Shown here: piece after piece, positions 16,506 to 23,959 of the stretch
How positions within the stretch are numbered: position 1 is the first letter of the stretch
How the letters are laid out: the number at the start of each line of letters is the position of its first letter
Source: Anaerolineales bacterium
GTDB lineage: Bacteria; Chloroflexota; Anaerolineae; Anaerolineales; Villigracilaceae
DNA length: 64,000 bases
NCBI GenBank assembly: GCA_030834895.1
Contig: JAUQXA010000032.1
Span: 62,001 to 126,000, forward strand
Direction: 5' to 3'
The notes under the pieces: generated by a model
The model's database searches: none
The model's input: the letters and a program-made list of their open reading frames with translations, nothing else
Told to the model about the DNA's origin: nothing
Made by a program: the position numbers and the translations under genes

Positions 16506-19500
16506 ATGACCAATCACAAATACACCAACCGCCGTTACCTCGACGCCCTCGAAAAGAAAGTCCTCGTTTTCGATGGCGCAATGGGAACGAGCCTGCAACT
16601 GCAAAACCTGACCGCCGAGCATTTTGGCGGCGAACAATTTAATGGTTGTAACGACTATCTCGTCATCTCATATCCCCAAGCCGTGGAGAAAGTCCACCGT
16701 TCTTTCCTCGAAGTCGGCGTGGACGTGCTCGAAACAGACACCTTCCGCTCGAACCGCCTGACCATGAAAGAATATGGCTTGCAAGATCGAATCAGCGAAA
16801 TCAACATGGCAGCCGCGCAATTGGCACGAAGGCTTGCCGATGAATACGCTACTGTAAGGGCGGACGGCCGTCCGCCCCAACCAAGATTCGTTGCTGGTTC
16901 GATTGGACCTTCCGGCAAGTTGCCATCCACCAATGATCCCGAACTCTCAAACATCGCCTATGACGAACTCATCGATATCTTCCGCGAGCAGGCTGTTGGT
17001 CTCATCCAGGGCGGCGTTGATCTGCTGCTGATCGAAACCTCGCAGGACATTCTCGAAGTCAAAGCCGCCATCACGGGCATTCACAAAGCCTTCGCTGAGA
17101 CTCAGCAATATTTGCCGATCCAGGCTCAGGTCACGCTCGACACGACGGGGCGCATGCTGCTCGGCACCGACATCAACGCGTCGCTCACCATCCTCGAAGG
17201 CATGGGCATCGATGTCATCGGTCTCAACTGCTCCACGGGGCCCGAACACATGCGCGAGCCGATCCGCTTCCTCGGCAAAAATTCCACGCTGCCTGTTTCG
17301 TGCATTCCAAACGCGGGTCTGCCGCTCAATGTTGATGGTCAAGCCGTGTATCCGCTTGAACCCGAACCGTTTGCAAACGACATGTATGAGTTTGTGACGA
17401 AGCACAACATTTCGGTTGTGGGCGGATGCTGCGGCACAACCCCTGCTCACCTCAAGCTGTTGGTTGAAAAATTGAATCAGTATCCCAGCCCAAGCCGTCC
17501 GTCGTCCACCGTCGGTCGTCTATCGTCCGCAATGTCCGCAATTGCCATGCGACAGGAACCAGCACCAACTTTACTCGGCGAACGATGCAACGCGCAAGGC
17601 TCACGCAAGTTCAAGCGCCTGCTGCTCGAAGAAGATTATGACGGCATCCTCGACATCGCGCGTGAACAAGTCGCAGGCGGCGCGCATGCCCTCGACATTT
17701 CAGTCGCCGTCACCGAACGGGCGGACGAAGGCGAACAGATGTGCAAGGTGATCAAGAAATTGCAAATGGGCGTGGACGTTCCGCTTGTCATCGACACCAC
17801 TGAACCTGATGTGCTTGAAATTGCTCTGCAAACCGCACCTGGGCGATGTTTGATCAATTCAACTCATCTCGAATCGGGCCGCGCAAAGGCTGATAAGATT
17901 TTTGGACTTGCAAAGAAATACAATGCCGCCGTCATCTGCCTGACCATCGACGAGAACGGCATGGCAAAGAACGCGCAGGCAAAATACGAAGTCGCAAAAC
18001 GCATTTACGACATCGCCATCAATGACCACGGACTGAAACCCGCAGACCTTGTCTTTGACGATCTGACTTTCACACTTGCTACAGGCGATGCTGAATTCGT
18101 TGACTCCGCCAAGGAAACTATCGAAGGCATCCGTCTCATCAAAACACAACTGCCTGGTGTGATGACTTCGCTTGGCGTGAGCAATCTTTCCTTTGGTCTC
18201 GCCCCGCAAGCCCGCCCAGCGCTGAATTCGGTCATGCTCTATCACTGCGTCCAGGCAGGCTTGGACATGGCAATCGTCAACGCCGCGCATGTCAAACCCT
18301 ACGCCGAGATCGACGCCGAAGAACGCGAACTGTGCGAAGACCTCATCTTCAACCGCCGCGAAGACGCGCTCCAACGTTTCATCGAACACTTTGAAAATGT
18401 AGAAGTGGCAAGCGACTCCAACGTCGCTGATCCCACCGAAGGTATGACCCCCGAACAAAGATTACACTGGAAGATTCTCCACCGCTTCAAGGATGGCGTC
18501 GAAGCGGACATTGACGAGATCATCAATCGTGGCTCATTACCCACAAAACACGAAACCGCCGTTCACACTCTCAACAACGTCCTGCTCCCCGCCATGAAAG
18601 AAGTCGGTGACAAGTTCGGTGCGGGCGAGTTGATTTTGCCTTTCGTGTTGCAATCCGCCGAAGTGATGAAGAAGACCGTTTCTCATCTTGAGAATTATCT
18701 TGAGAAGGTGGAAGGCGTCACCAAAGGGACTGTGGTCATCGCCACCGTCTATGGCGACGTGCATGACATCGGCAAGAACCTCGTTAAGACCATTCTCTCC
18801 AACAACGGCTATACCGTCATTGACCTCGGCAAGCAGGTCCCAGCGGAGACGATCATCACCAAAGCCGTGGAAGCCAACGCCACCGCGATTGGTCTTTCCG
18901 CTTTGCTGGTATCCACCTCGAAGCAGATGCCGCTCATCGTCAACGAAATGCAGCGGCGCGGACATAAGATTCCCATCCTCATCGGCGGCGCGGCTATCAA
19001 TCGCCGCTTCGGACGCCGCATCCTCTTCACTGAGGATGGAGAAGCCTACGAGCCGGGTGTCTTCTATTGCAAGGACGCCTTCGAAGGCTTGGAGACGATG
19101 GATCAGTTAATCGATGTGAATCGCAAACCCGCCCTTCTCGAACAAATCCGCAAGGAAGCGGATATGGAAATGGGACGCGCCTCGCAGACTCCCGACCACC
19201 GCAAGATTGCAGGCGCGCGCTCCGACATTGTCCCTGCGCCGATTCCCCTGCCCGCCAAACTTGGTCAGCGCATTGTCAAGGATATGCCGCTTGAAATGGT
19301 CTTGAAGCATCTCAACATCAATGAGTTGTATCGCCTCTCATGGGGCGCGAAGAACACCCACGGCGCGGAATGGGAAAAGTTGAAGAAGGAGTTCGACGCC
19401 CGTCTCGCCAGGATGACCAAGGTCGCGCTCAAGGAAGGCTGGCTCAAACCACAAGCCGTCTACGGCTACTTCGCTTGCCAAGCCGATGGCGATAACCTCA

Positions 19501-20024
19501 TTATTTACGAAAACGCCGAAAGCAAAAAGGAAATCGCTCGTTTCAACTTCCCGCGTCAACCTTACGATGACCACCTGGCCCTCTCCGATTACTACGCCTC
19601 GGTTGAGTCGGGTCAAATGGATGTGGTGGCGCTGCAGGTCGTGACCGTTGGCTTGGAGGCAACCAAACGTTTTGAAAAGATGCAGGCTGCGAATGACTAC
19701 ACCGAAGCTTATTTCACCCACGGACTCGCCGTTCAAACCGCCGAAGCGACTGCGAACTATCTGCATGAACATATCCGCCGTGAGTTGGGACTTGCCGAGG
19801 AACAGGGCAAACGCTACTCGTGGGGCTATCCCGCCATCCCCGAACTCGAAGATCACTTCAAGGTTTTCAAGCTGTTGCCCGCCGTCGAAACCGAACTCGG
19901 CATGAGCCTTTCCCCATCGGGACAATTGATTCCCGAACAATCCACCGCCGCCATCATCGTCCACCATGCAAAGGCAAAGTATTATTCAGTAGGCGAGTCG
20001 AGAGTTGAGCAATTGATGAGATAG
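16506..20024 (+). CDS. metH: Cobalamin-dependent methionine synthase MetH
   Basis: This 1172-residue protein is full length. Domains in order are: homocysteine-binding (1-320, zinc ligands in VGGCCGTTPAHL near 308), pterin-binding (about 350-620), cobalamin cap and B12-binding (about 640-880, GDVHDIGKN with the Co-ligating His near 752), and the reactivation domain (about 910-1172, SAM-binding region with YGYFACQADGDN). It transfers the methyl group of 5-methyltetrahydrofolate to homocysteine through methylcobalamin. AAGGAAAA precedes the ATG. Two odd insertions are visible: a palindromic repeat read as part of residues 117-126 (RADGRPPQ) and a low-complexity linker SRPSSTVGRLSSAMSA at about 331-346 made of CGTC-type repeats. 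No cobalamin riboswitch is seen in the 78 bp upstream. Confidence 0.96.
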   Translation: MTNHKYTNRRYLDALEKKVLVFDGAMGTSLQLQNLTAEHFGGEQFNGCNDYLVISYPQAVEKVHRSFLEVGVDVLETDTFRSNRLTMKEYGLQDRISEINMAAAQLARRLADEYATVRADGRPPQPRFVAGSIGPSGKLPSTNDPELSNIAYDELIDIFREQAVGLIQGGVDLLLIETSQDILEVKAAITGIHKAFAETQQYLPIQAQVTLDTTGRMLLGTDINASLTILEGMGIDVIGLNCSTGPEHMREPIRFLGKNSTLPVSCIPNAGLPLNVDGQAVYPLEPEPFANDMYEFVTKHNISVVGGCCGTTPAHLKLLVEKLNQYPSPSRPSSTVGRLSSAMSAIAMRQEPAPTLLGERCNAQGSRKFKRLLLEEDYDGILDIAREQVAGGAHALDISVAVTERADEGEQMCKVIKKLQMGVDVPLVIDTTEPDVLEIALQTAPGRCLINSTHLESGRAKADKIFGLAKKYNAAVICLTIDENGMAKNAQAKYEVAKRIYDIAINDHGLKPADLVFDDLTFTLATGDAEFVDSAKETIEGIRLIKTQLPGVMTSLGVSNLSFGLAPQARPALNSVMLYHCVQAGLDMAIVNAAHVKPYAEIDAEERELCEDLIFNRREDALQRFIEHFENVEVASDSNVADPTEGMTPEQRLHWKILHRFKDGVEADIDEIINRGSLPTKHETAVHTLNNVLLPAMKEVGDKFGAGELILPFVLQSAEVMKKTVSHLENYLEKVEGVTKGTVVIATVYGDVHDIGKNLVKTILSNNGYTVIDLGKQVPAETIITKAVEANATAIGLSALLVSTSKQMPLIVNEMQRRGHKIPILIGGAAINRRFGRRILFTEDGEAYEPGVFYCKDAFEGLETMDQLIDVNRKPALLEQIRKEADMEMGRASQTPDHRKIAGARSDIVPAPIPLPAKLGQRIVKDMPLEMVLKHLNINELYRLSWGAKNTHGAEWEKLKKEFDARLARMTKVALKEGWLKPQAVYGYFACQADGDNLIIYENAESKKEIARFNFPRQPYDDHLALSDYYASVESGQMDVVALQVVTVGLEATKRFEKMQAANDYTEAYFTHGLAVQTAEATANYLHEHIRRELGLAEEQGKRYSWGYPAIPELEDHFKVFKLLPAVETELGMSLSPSGQLIPEQSTAAIIVHHAKAKYYSVGESRVEQLMR
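16854..16881. repeat. Palindromic repeat family A inside metH
   Basis: GTAAGGGCGGACGG (16854-16867) faces CCGTCCGCCCCAAC (16868-16881). The arms are complementary except for two positions. It is read in frame as part of a surface loop (RADGRPPQ) of the homocysteine-binding domain. The family core is the same as at 24464 in the MTHFR fusion. Confidence 0.8.
17495..17530. repeat. CGTC-rich low-complexity stretch in the MetH interdomain linker
   Basis: The stretch is built from repeated CGTC units (CCGTCCGTCGTCC and CGTCTATCGTCCGC) and encodes Ser/Arg-rich residues between the homocysteine- and pterin-binding domains. Its 3' half resembles the arm of the inverted repeat at 467-479. Confidence 0.6.
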
Positions 20025-20031
20025 AAAAGGG

Positions 20032-20190
20032 ATGCGCGGAAGCAGGTGGATTCCTTGCGAGCCTGCTTCCGTGCGTCCAAAGACGATTCTGGATGTCCGC
20101 ACGGAGAATGCGAGGGTGTATTGTGAGGATGTGTCCGCTTGGGCAAGGGCGGTGTTGGAGGAGGCGCAAGAGTTAAAAGTCAAAATTTAG
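20032..20190 (+). pseudogene. Remnant of a DUF5946 gene (C-terminal end only)
   Basis: An open frame ends at 20190 with TILDVRTENARVYCEDV then SAWARAVLEEAQ. This matches the C-terminus of the intact DUF5946 protein at 16005-16427 (TICDVRTENAEVYCADV, SAWARAVL). Only the last ~37 residues are left; the 5' part is replaced by a 10-bp-arm hairpin at 20037-20071 right after the metH stop. An ATG at 20032 would allow a 52-residue peptide, but the leader part is repeat sequence, so decay of a second gene copy is more likely. The 3' end lies 9 bp before the next gene. Confidence 0.8.
20037..20071. repeat. Hairpin just after metH
   Basis: CGGAAGCAGG (20037-20046) pairs perfectly with CCTGCTTCCG (20062-20071) over a 15-nt loop. 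It could end metH transcription, although no T-tract follows, or be a repeat that interrupted the DUF5946 remnant. Confidence 0.7.
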
Positions 20191-20199
20191 GAAAAGTCA

Positions 20200-20682
20200 A
20201 TGAATACTTATCATCAAACAATACAATCTAAACTGGTTTCTTGTCTAATTGGCGTTTTTCAAGCTATTTTATGGATAGTTGTAATAAAGTTATTTCTCCC
20301 TGCTGTATGGTTACAGCCAGTTTTCATTGCTTTTGTATTGATTGGATTATTCCTTGAAATTCCAACCATTTTATTTTTTGGGAAATCTATTACAATCTCT
20401 GTTGATGGAATTGAATATAGACTTGGATTAAAAAGAATGTGCTTTAGACTCAAAATAGGCTGGAACGGATTTAGAAGAATAGGTCGTTTCGGATTTACAG
20501 AGGGATTATTTATTAACAACCACTATTTTCTTAGGTTAACACATTCATTTCTTCCTGATTGGGAAACATATAGTAACTTTGCGACCTATTTTTTTATCCC
20601 GCTCTCTATATTTTCCGAAAACTGGTGCGACTCCGAACTCGGACAGCAAATCAAGCAATACGCGCCACATCTTTTTCAGTAA
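20200..20682 (+). CDS. Small membrane protein of unknown function
   Basis: This 160-residue protein has two predicted transmembrane helices (about 15-35 and 38-60) followed by a soluble part with TISVDGIEYRLGLKRMCFRL, loosely like bacterial PH-domain membrane proteins. I do not recognise a specific family. The gene is clearly richer in A+T than metH and the glycosyltransferase genes on either side, which hints at separate origin. It follows the DUF5946 remnant by 9 bp. No clear ribosome-binding site beyond AGGAAAAG upstream. Confidence 0.6.
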   Translation: MNTYHQTIQSKLVSCLIGVFQAILWIVVIKLFLPAVWLQPVFIAFVLIGLFLEIPTILFFGKSITISVDGIEYRLGLKRMCFRLKIGWNGFRRIGRFGFTEGLFINNHYFLRLTHSFLPDWETYSNFATYFFIPLSIFSENWCDSELGQQIKQYAPHLFQ

Positions 20683-20724
20683 TCCCTGTTCATCTTTGTT
20701 CATCAAGGTAAACAACACTTACAC

Positions 20725-22149
20725 ATGGGGAACCTCAATTCATCTATGATAAACTTGCCGCCAGCACATAAACTGGAACGCGCAATGAAACAATCCCTGC
20801 AAACTGCATTCAAATCCTGGCTCGGGCTCACCCTGCTGGTCATCGCCAGCCTAGTCCTGATTTACGTCCGCAACGGCATGACGGGACTGGAGCTTTTCAT
20901 CCAGAACTGGCCCCTGTCCACGTTGTCTGTTACTTTGGCATCCACCGCTTTCGTCTGGTTGTTGACAGGCGTTCTGCTTTATCTGTTAGCCAATGGGAAA
21001 ATCCACAAGGGGAATTTCTGGCTCACGGTGGGATTTTTCCTCGTCATGTTCATCTACCTCGGCATCCTGCGCGAACGCTTCCGCTACGGTGACTATCACT
21101 ACTACCTCGACGCCGCAACCGCCCTCGCCAAGGGGCAACCTCTGCCCGATAGTTATCTCTACCTGCCACTCTGGGCGTCCCTGCTCCAGTACCTCGTCCC
21201 GCTTGGTGACCAGGGATTCATGATTGTCCTGTGGATCGTCAACATCCTCGCCCTTGCCGCATTTTACTTTTTACTCATTACTACCCTGCAAAAATACGGC
21301 TTCTCCAATCACCTCGCCATCGTCATCACCGTCCTCTTTTTGCTGGTCAACACTCCCCTCATGCGGACTTTGGGATTCATCCAGGTCAACCTGCTGACCT
21401 TGGATTTGATTCTGCTCAGCCTCGTCGTTTATCCCAAACATGAATTCCTGTCCGCGCTGGCGCTGGCGTTTGCCGTTCACCTCAAAACTTCCCCTGCCGT
21501 TCTCGTGCTTGCCTTCCTGCTGGAATTCAACTGGCGCTGGCTGATTTGGTTTGCTGTCAGTTTCATCGGCATCGGGTTGTTCCCCATCCTCACGAACGGC
21601 GTGACGCTCTACCAGCAATTCCTGACCAATACCTTCCTGCTGACCCAAATCCCCGACACAAACTTCCACGACACCTCCTTCGACTCCTTCCTGCGCTTCC
21701 TCAATCCCTTCTTCGGGATTCAAATCGCGCAGACCCGTCTCATGGTGCTTGCCGCCAAAGCCCTGCTCTTGCTTGGCTCTCTCGCAGTGATGGCGCAGTC
21801 CGTCCGCAACCAGTCGTTCAGCAAGGAGAACCGTCTGCTGAACGCTGCCCCGCCGCTGTTCATTTTGATGACCCTCGCCTCGCCCATCGTCTGGGACCAT
21901 CACGGGCTTTTCACAGCGCTTGCATTTCTGCTCATGCTCAAGCGCATCCATTCCCCGTCCGCGTGGACCTGGTTCAGCTTCGCCTACTTCCTCGAATTCG
22001 TCCTGCCTTCCTTCGACTTCTTCCCCTGGTCGTATGGTCGCCTCGTCGCGCCGCTCATCGTCCTCTGGCTGATGTGGCGCACCGCGAAGAACGACGAGTC
22101 GCTCCTCATCGCCTCCGCAAATGGATGGCTTGCGAAAATTGCTTCTTGA
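20725..22149 (+). CDS. DUF2029/GT87-type membrane glycosyltransferase
   Basis: This 474-residue protein has about eleven transmembrane helices. After helix 3 comes RFRYGDYHYYLDAATALAKG, an acidic loop with the GDY..YLDAA pattern of GT87 (DUF2029) transferases, related to actinobacterial polyprenyl-phospho-mannose dependent alpha-mannosyltransferases. It should add sugars to lipid or polysaccharide acceptors on the outer face of the membrane. An internal ATG at 20785 (MKQSLQTAFKSW) is an alternative start that would remove 20 mostly polar residues; I cannot decide between them. Its stop lies 1 bp before the next glycosyltransferase gene. Confidence 0.75.
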   Translation: MGNLNSSMINLPPAHKLERAMKQSLQTAFKSWLGLTLLVIASLVLIYVRNGMTGLELFIQNWPLSTLSVTLASTAFVWLLTGVLLYLLANGKIHKGNFWLTVGFFLVMFIYLGILRERFRYGDYHYYLDAATALAKGQPLPDSYLYLPLWASLLQYLVPLGDQGFMIVLWIVNILALAAFYFLLITTLQKYGFSNHLAIVITVLFLLVNTPLMRTLGFIQVNLLTLDLILLSLVVYPKHEFLSALALAFAVHLKTSPAVLVLAFLLEFNWRWLIWFAVSFIGIGLFPILTNGVTLYQQFLTNTFLLTQIPDTNFHDTSFDSFLRFLNPFFGIQIAQTRLMVLAAKALLLLGSLAVMAQSVRNQSFSKENRLLNAAPPLFILMTLASPIVWDHHGLFTALAFLLMLKRIHSPSAWTWFSFAYFLEFVLPSFDFFPWSYGRLVAPLIVLWLMWRTAKNDESLLIASANGWLAKIAS

Positions 22150-22150
22150 A

Positions 22151-23908
22151 ATGAAGAAGTATCTTTCCACAATCATCCTTGCTTCAATCCTGCTTGCTGG
22201 CTTGCTGACCTTCAACCAGTACGGTGAAAGCTGGGACGACCGTTCCCTGCAAAAGTACGCCGCCAAGTCCATCAACGCCTACATCACCTTTCCGCAACAG
22301 GGCAAAGTAAACATCACCCCCGAAGACCTCGGCTACTATGGTCCCGCTTACGTGATGGCAGTTGACCTGCTTTCCCGCGCCCTGGACTTCCTTCCCTTCC
22401 CCCTCCCCGATCTGCGTCACTTGGTTTATTTCCTCACCTATTTCGCGGGCATCCTCGCCTTTCACTCCCTCGCCAAACGCTGGCTGAGCGACCTCCCCGC
22501 CCTCGGCGCAACCATCCTCTACGCGACTCAGCCCCTGCTTTGGGGACATGCCTTCATCAATCCCAAAGATACACCTTTTCTTTCGCTCTTTTTGATTTCG
22601 CTTGCCTTGGGGTTTAATTATTTTGACAAACTGCCCGTGGAATCTGGTCCACGCCCAAAGCGAATCCAACTACTTTTGACCGCGCTCTGGGTTGGTTCTG
22701 TTTTCTCCTTGTTTATCTTCACCGAAAGTTTTTACAACCTCATCTCCAACCTCATCCACTCTGCGCATGACGGCAATGCAAACATCTTCTCCCTCATCGC
22801 CTCAGACATCCTCACCGCCAAACCGGAAATTTACATCCAAAAATATTTTATCCTCTTCCTCCGCGCCCGCGCCACTTACTACCTGCTATTTACCATTTAC
22901 CTTCTTTACCTTTACCGCCAGCGCCTCCCCTCTGCACTCCTTATTCTTCCTTCTGCATTCCTCCTTGGCTTCACCACCTCCACTCGCATCCTCGGACCCT
23001 TTGCGGGCATCCTCGTCGCGTACTACGCCCTGCGGACAAAAGGCAAACGCGCTATCTCCTCCCTCATCGCCTATGCCATCCTCTCCCTGATCTTCACCTA
23101 TCTCACCTGGCCCTACCTATGGATGAACCCCATCGGACATTTCATCGAGAGTTTCAAGGAGATGTCGCTTTACCCGTGGACGGGAGTCGTCCTCTTCAAC
23201 GGCGCCAATTACCAACTTACCAATCTACCAACCTCCTACCTCCCCCTCCTGCTGGCAATCCAGTTGACCGAACCCATCTGGGCGTTGTCCTTGACTGGAT
23301 GGTTGGTATCAATTTTCGGCGCGAACAACAAACGCGGGTTGGTCGAATTATCAGTGCTGTGGTTCGTCCTCCCGCTGACTGCGTTCATCGTCATGAGAAC
23401 CGCACTGTATGATAATTTCCGCCAAATCCTCTTTATCCTGCCGCCGATATTTTTAATGGCGGGAGTTGCATTCGAGGCGGTAAAGCAAGTAAAATGGCAG
23501 GCTGTGTTGATTGGGTTGTGCCTCGTCCCGAACCTGCTTGGCATCGTGGCTCTGCATCCTTATGAATATATTTACTACAACCGCTTCATCGGCGGCGTGG
23601 ACGGCGCGGCGGGACGCTTTGAGTTGGATTACTGGGGCATCTCGTACCGCGAGGCAGCGGAGTATGTGAATCAGGTCGCGCCGCCCAACTCCACAATCTG
23701 GCTGGAGGGACCCGCCGCGTTGTTCCAACTTTACTCACGAGAAGATTTGAAGACCTACTCCACCAACGAAGCCGAACGCGCCGACTACTACGACTATGTG
23801 GTCGCCACCACCCGCTACAATCTGGATGAAACTGCCTATCCCGGCGCCGAGGTCATTTACGAGATCAAACGCGGCAATGCCGTGCTGACGGTCATCAAGA
23901 AACCGTAA
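22151..23908 (+). CDS. GT39-like membrane glycosyltransferase
   Basis: This 585-residue polytopic protein begins MKKYLSTIILASILLAG, a signal-anchor helix, followed by YGESWDDRSLQKYA, an acidic loop (WDD) in the position of the GT-C catalytic loop. About ten more helices follow, then a soluble C-terminus (about 470-585) with YYNRFIGGVDGAAGRFELDY and WGISYREAAEYV, a tail seen in many Chloroflexi and archaeal GT39-like proteins. ATG at 22151 is preferred because it starts 1 bp after the previous stop; an in-frame ATG at 22121 overlaps the upstream gene. Together with the GT87 gene it forms a two-gene transferase unit. Substrates unknown. Confidence 0.75.
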   Translation: MKKYLSTIILASILLAGLLTFNQYGESWDDRSLQKYAAKSINAYITFPQQGKVNITPEDLGYYGPAYVMAVDLLSRALDFLPFPLPDLRHLVYFLTYFAGILAFHSLAKRWLSDLPALGATILYATQPLLWGHAFINPKDTPFLSLFLISLALGFNYFDKLPVESGPRPKRIQLLLTALWVGSVFSLFIFTESFYNLISNLIHSAHDGNANIFSLIASDILTAKPEIYIQKYFILFLRARATYYLLFTIYLLYLYRQRLPSALLILPSAFLLGFTTSTRILGPFAGILVAYYALRTKGKRAISSLIAYAILSLIFTYLTWPYLWMNPIGHFIESFKEMSLYPWTGVVLFNGANYQLTNLPTSYLPLLLAIQLTEPIWALSLTGWLVSIFGANNKRGLVELSVLWFVLPLTAFIVMRTALYDNFRQILFILPPIFLMAGVAFEAVKQVKWQAVLIGLCLVPNLLGIVALHPYEYIYYNRFIGGVDGAAGRFELDYWGISYREAAEYVNQVAPPNSTIWLEGPAALFQLYSREDLKTYSTNEAERADYYDYVVATTRYNLDETAYPGAEVIYEIKRGNAVLTVIKKP

Positions 23909-23913
23909 TTCCT

Positions 23914-23944
23914 GCTCTATCGAGGGCTTAGCCCACGATGGAGC
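23914..23944. repeat. 31-nt palindromic repeat, family B (degenerate copy)
   Basis: Arms GCTCTATCGAGGGCT and AGCCCACGATGGAGC flank one central base. The copy matches the perfect palindrome at 51272-51302 at most positions. It sits 15 bp before the start codon of the MTHFR fusion gene. Confidence 0.8.
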
Positions 23945-23959
23945 GAATACAGAGAGAAC

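Noticed and set aside
21271..22275. Long open frame on the minus strand (334 codons)
   Set aside because: It is antisense to the GT87 gene and the start of the next transferase gene, has a biased Glu/Gly/Gln composition and no family features.
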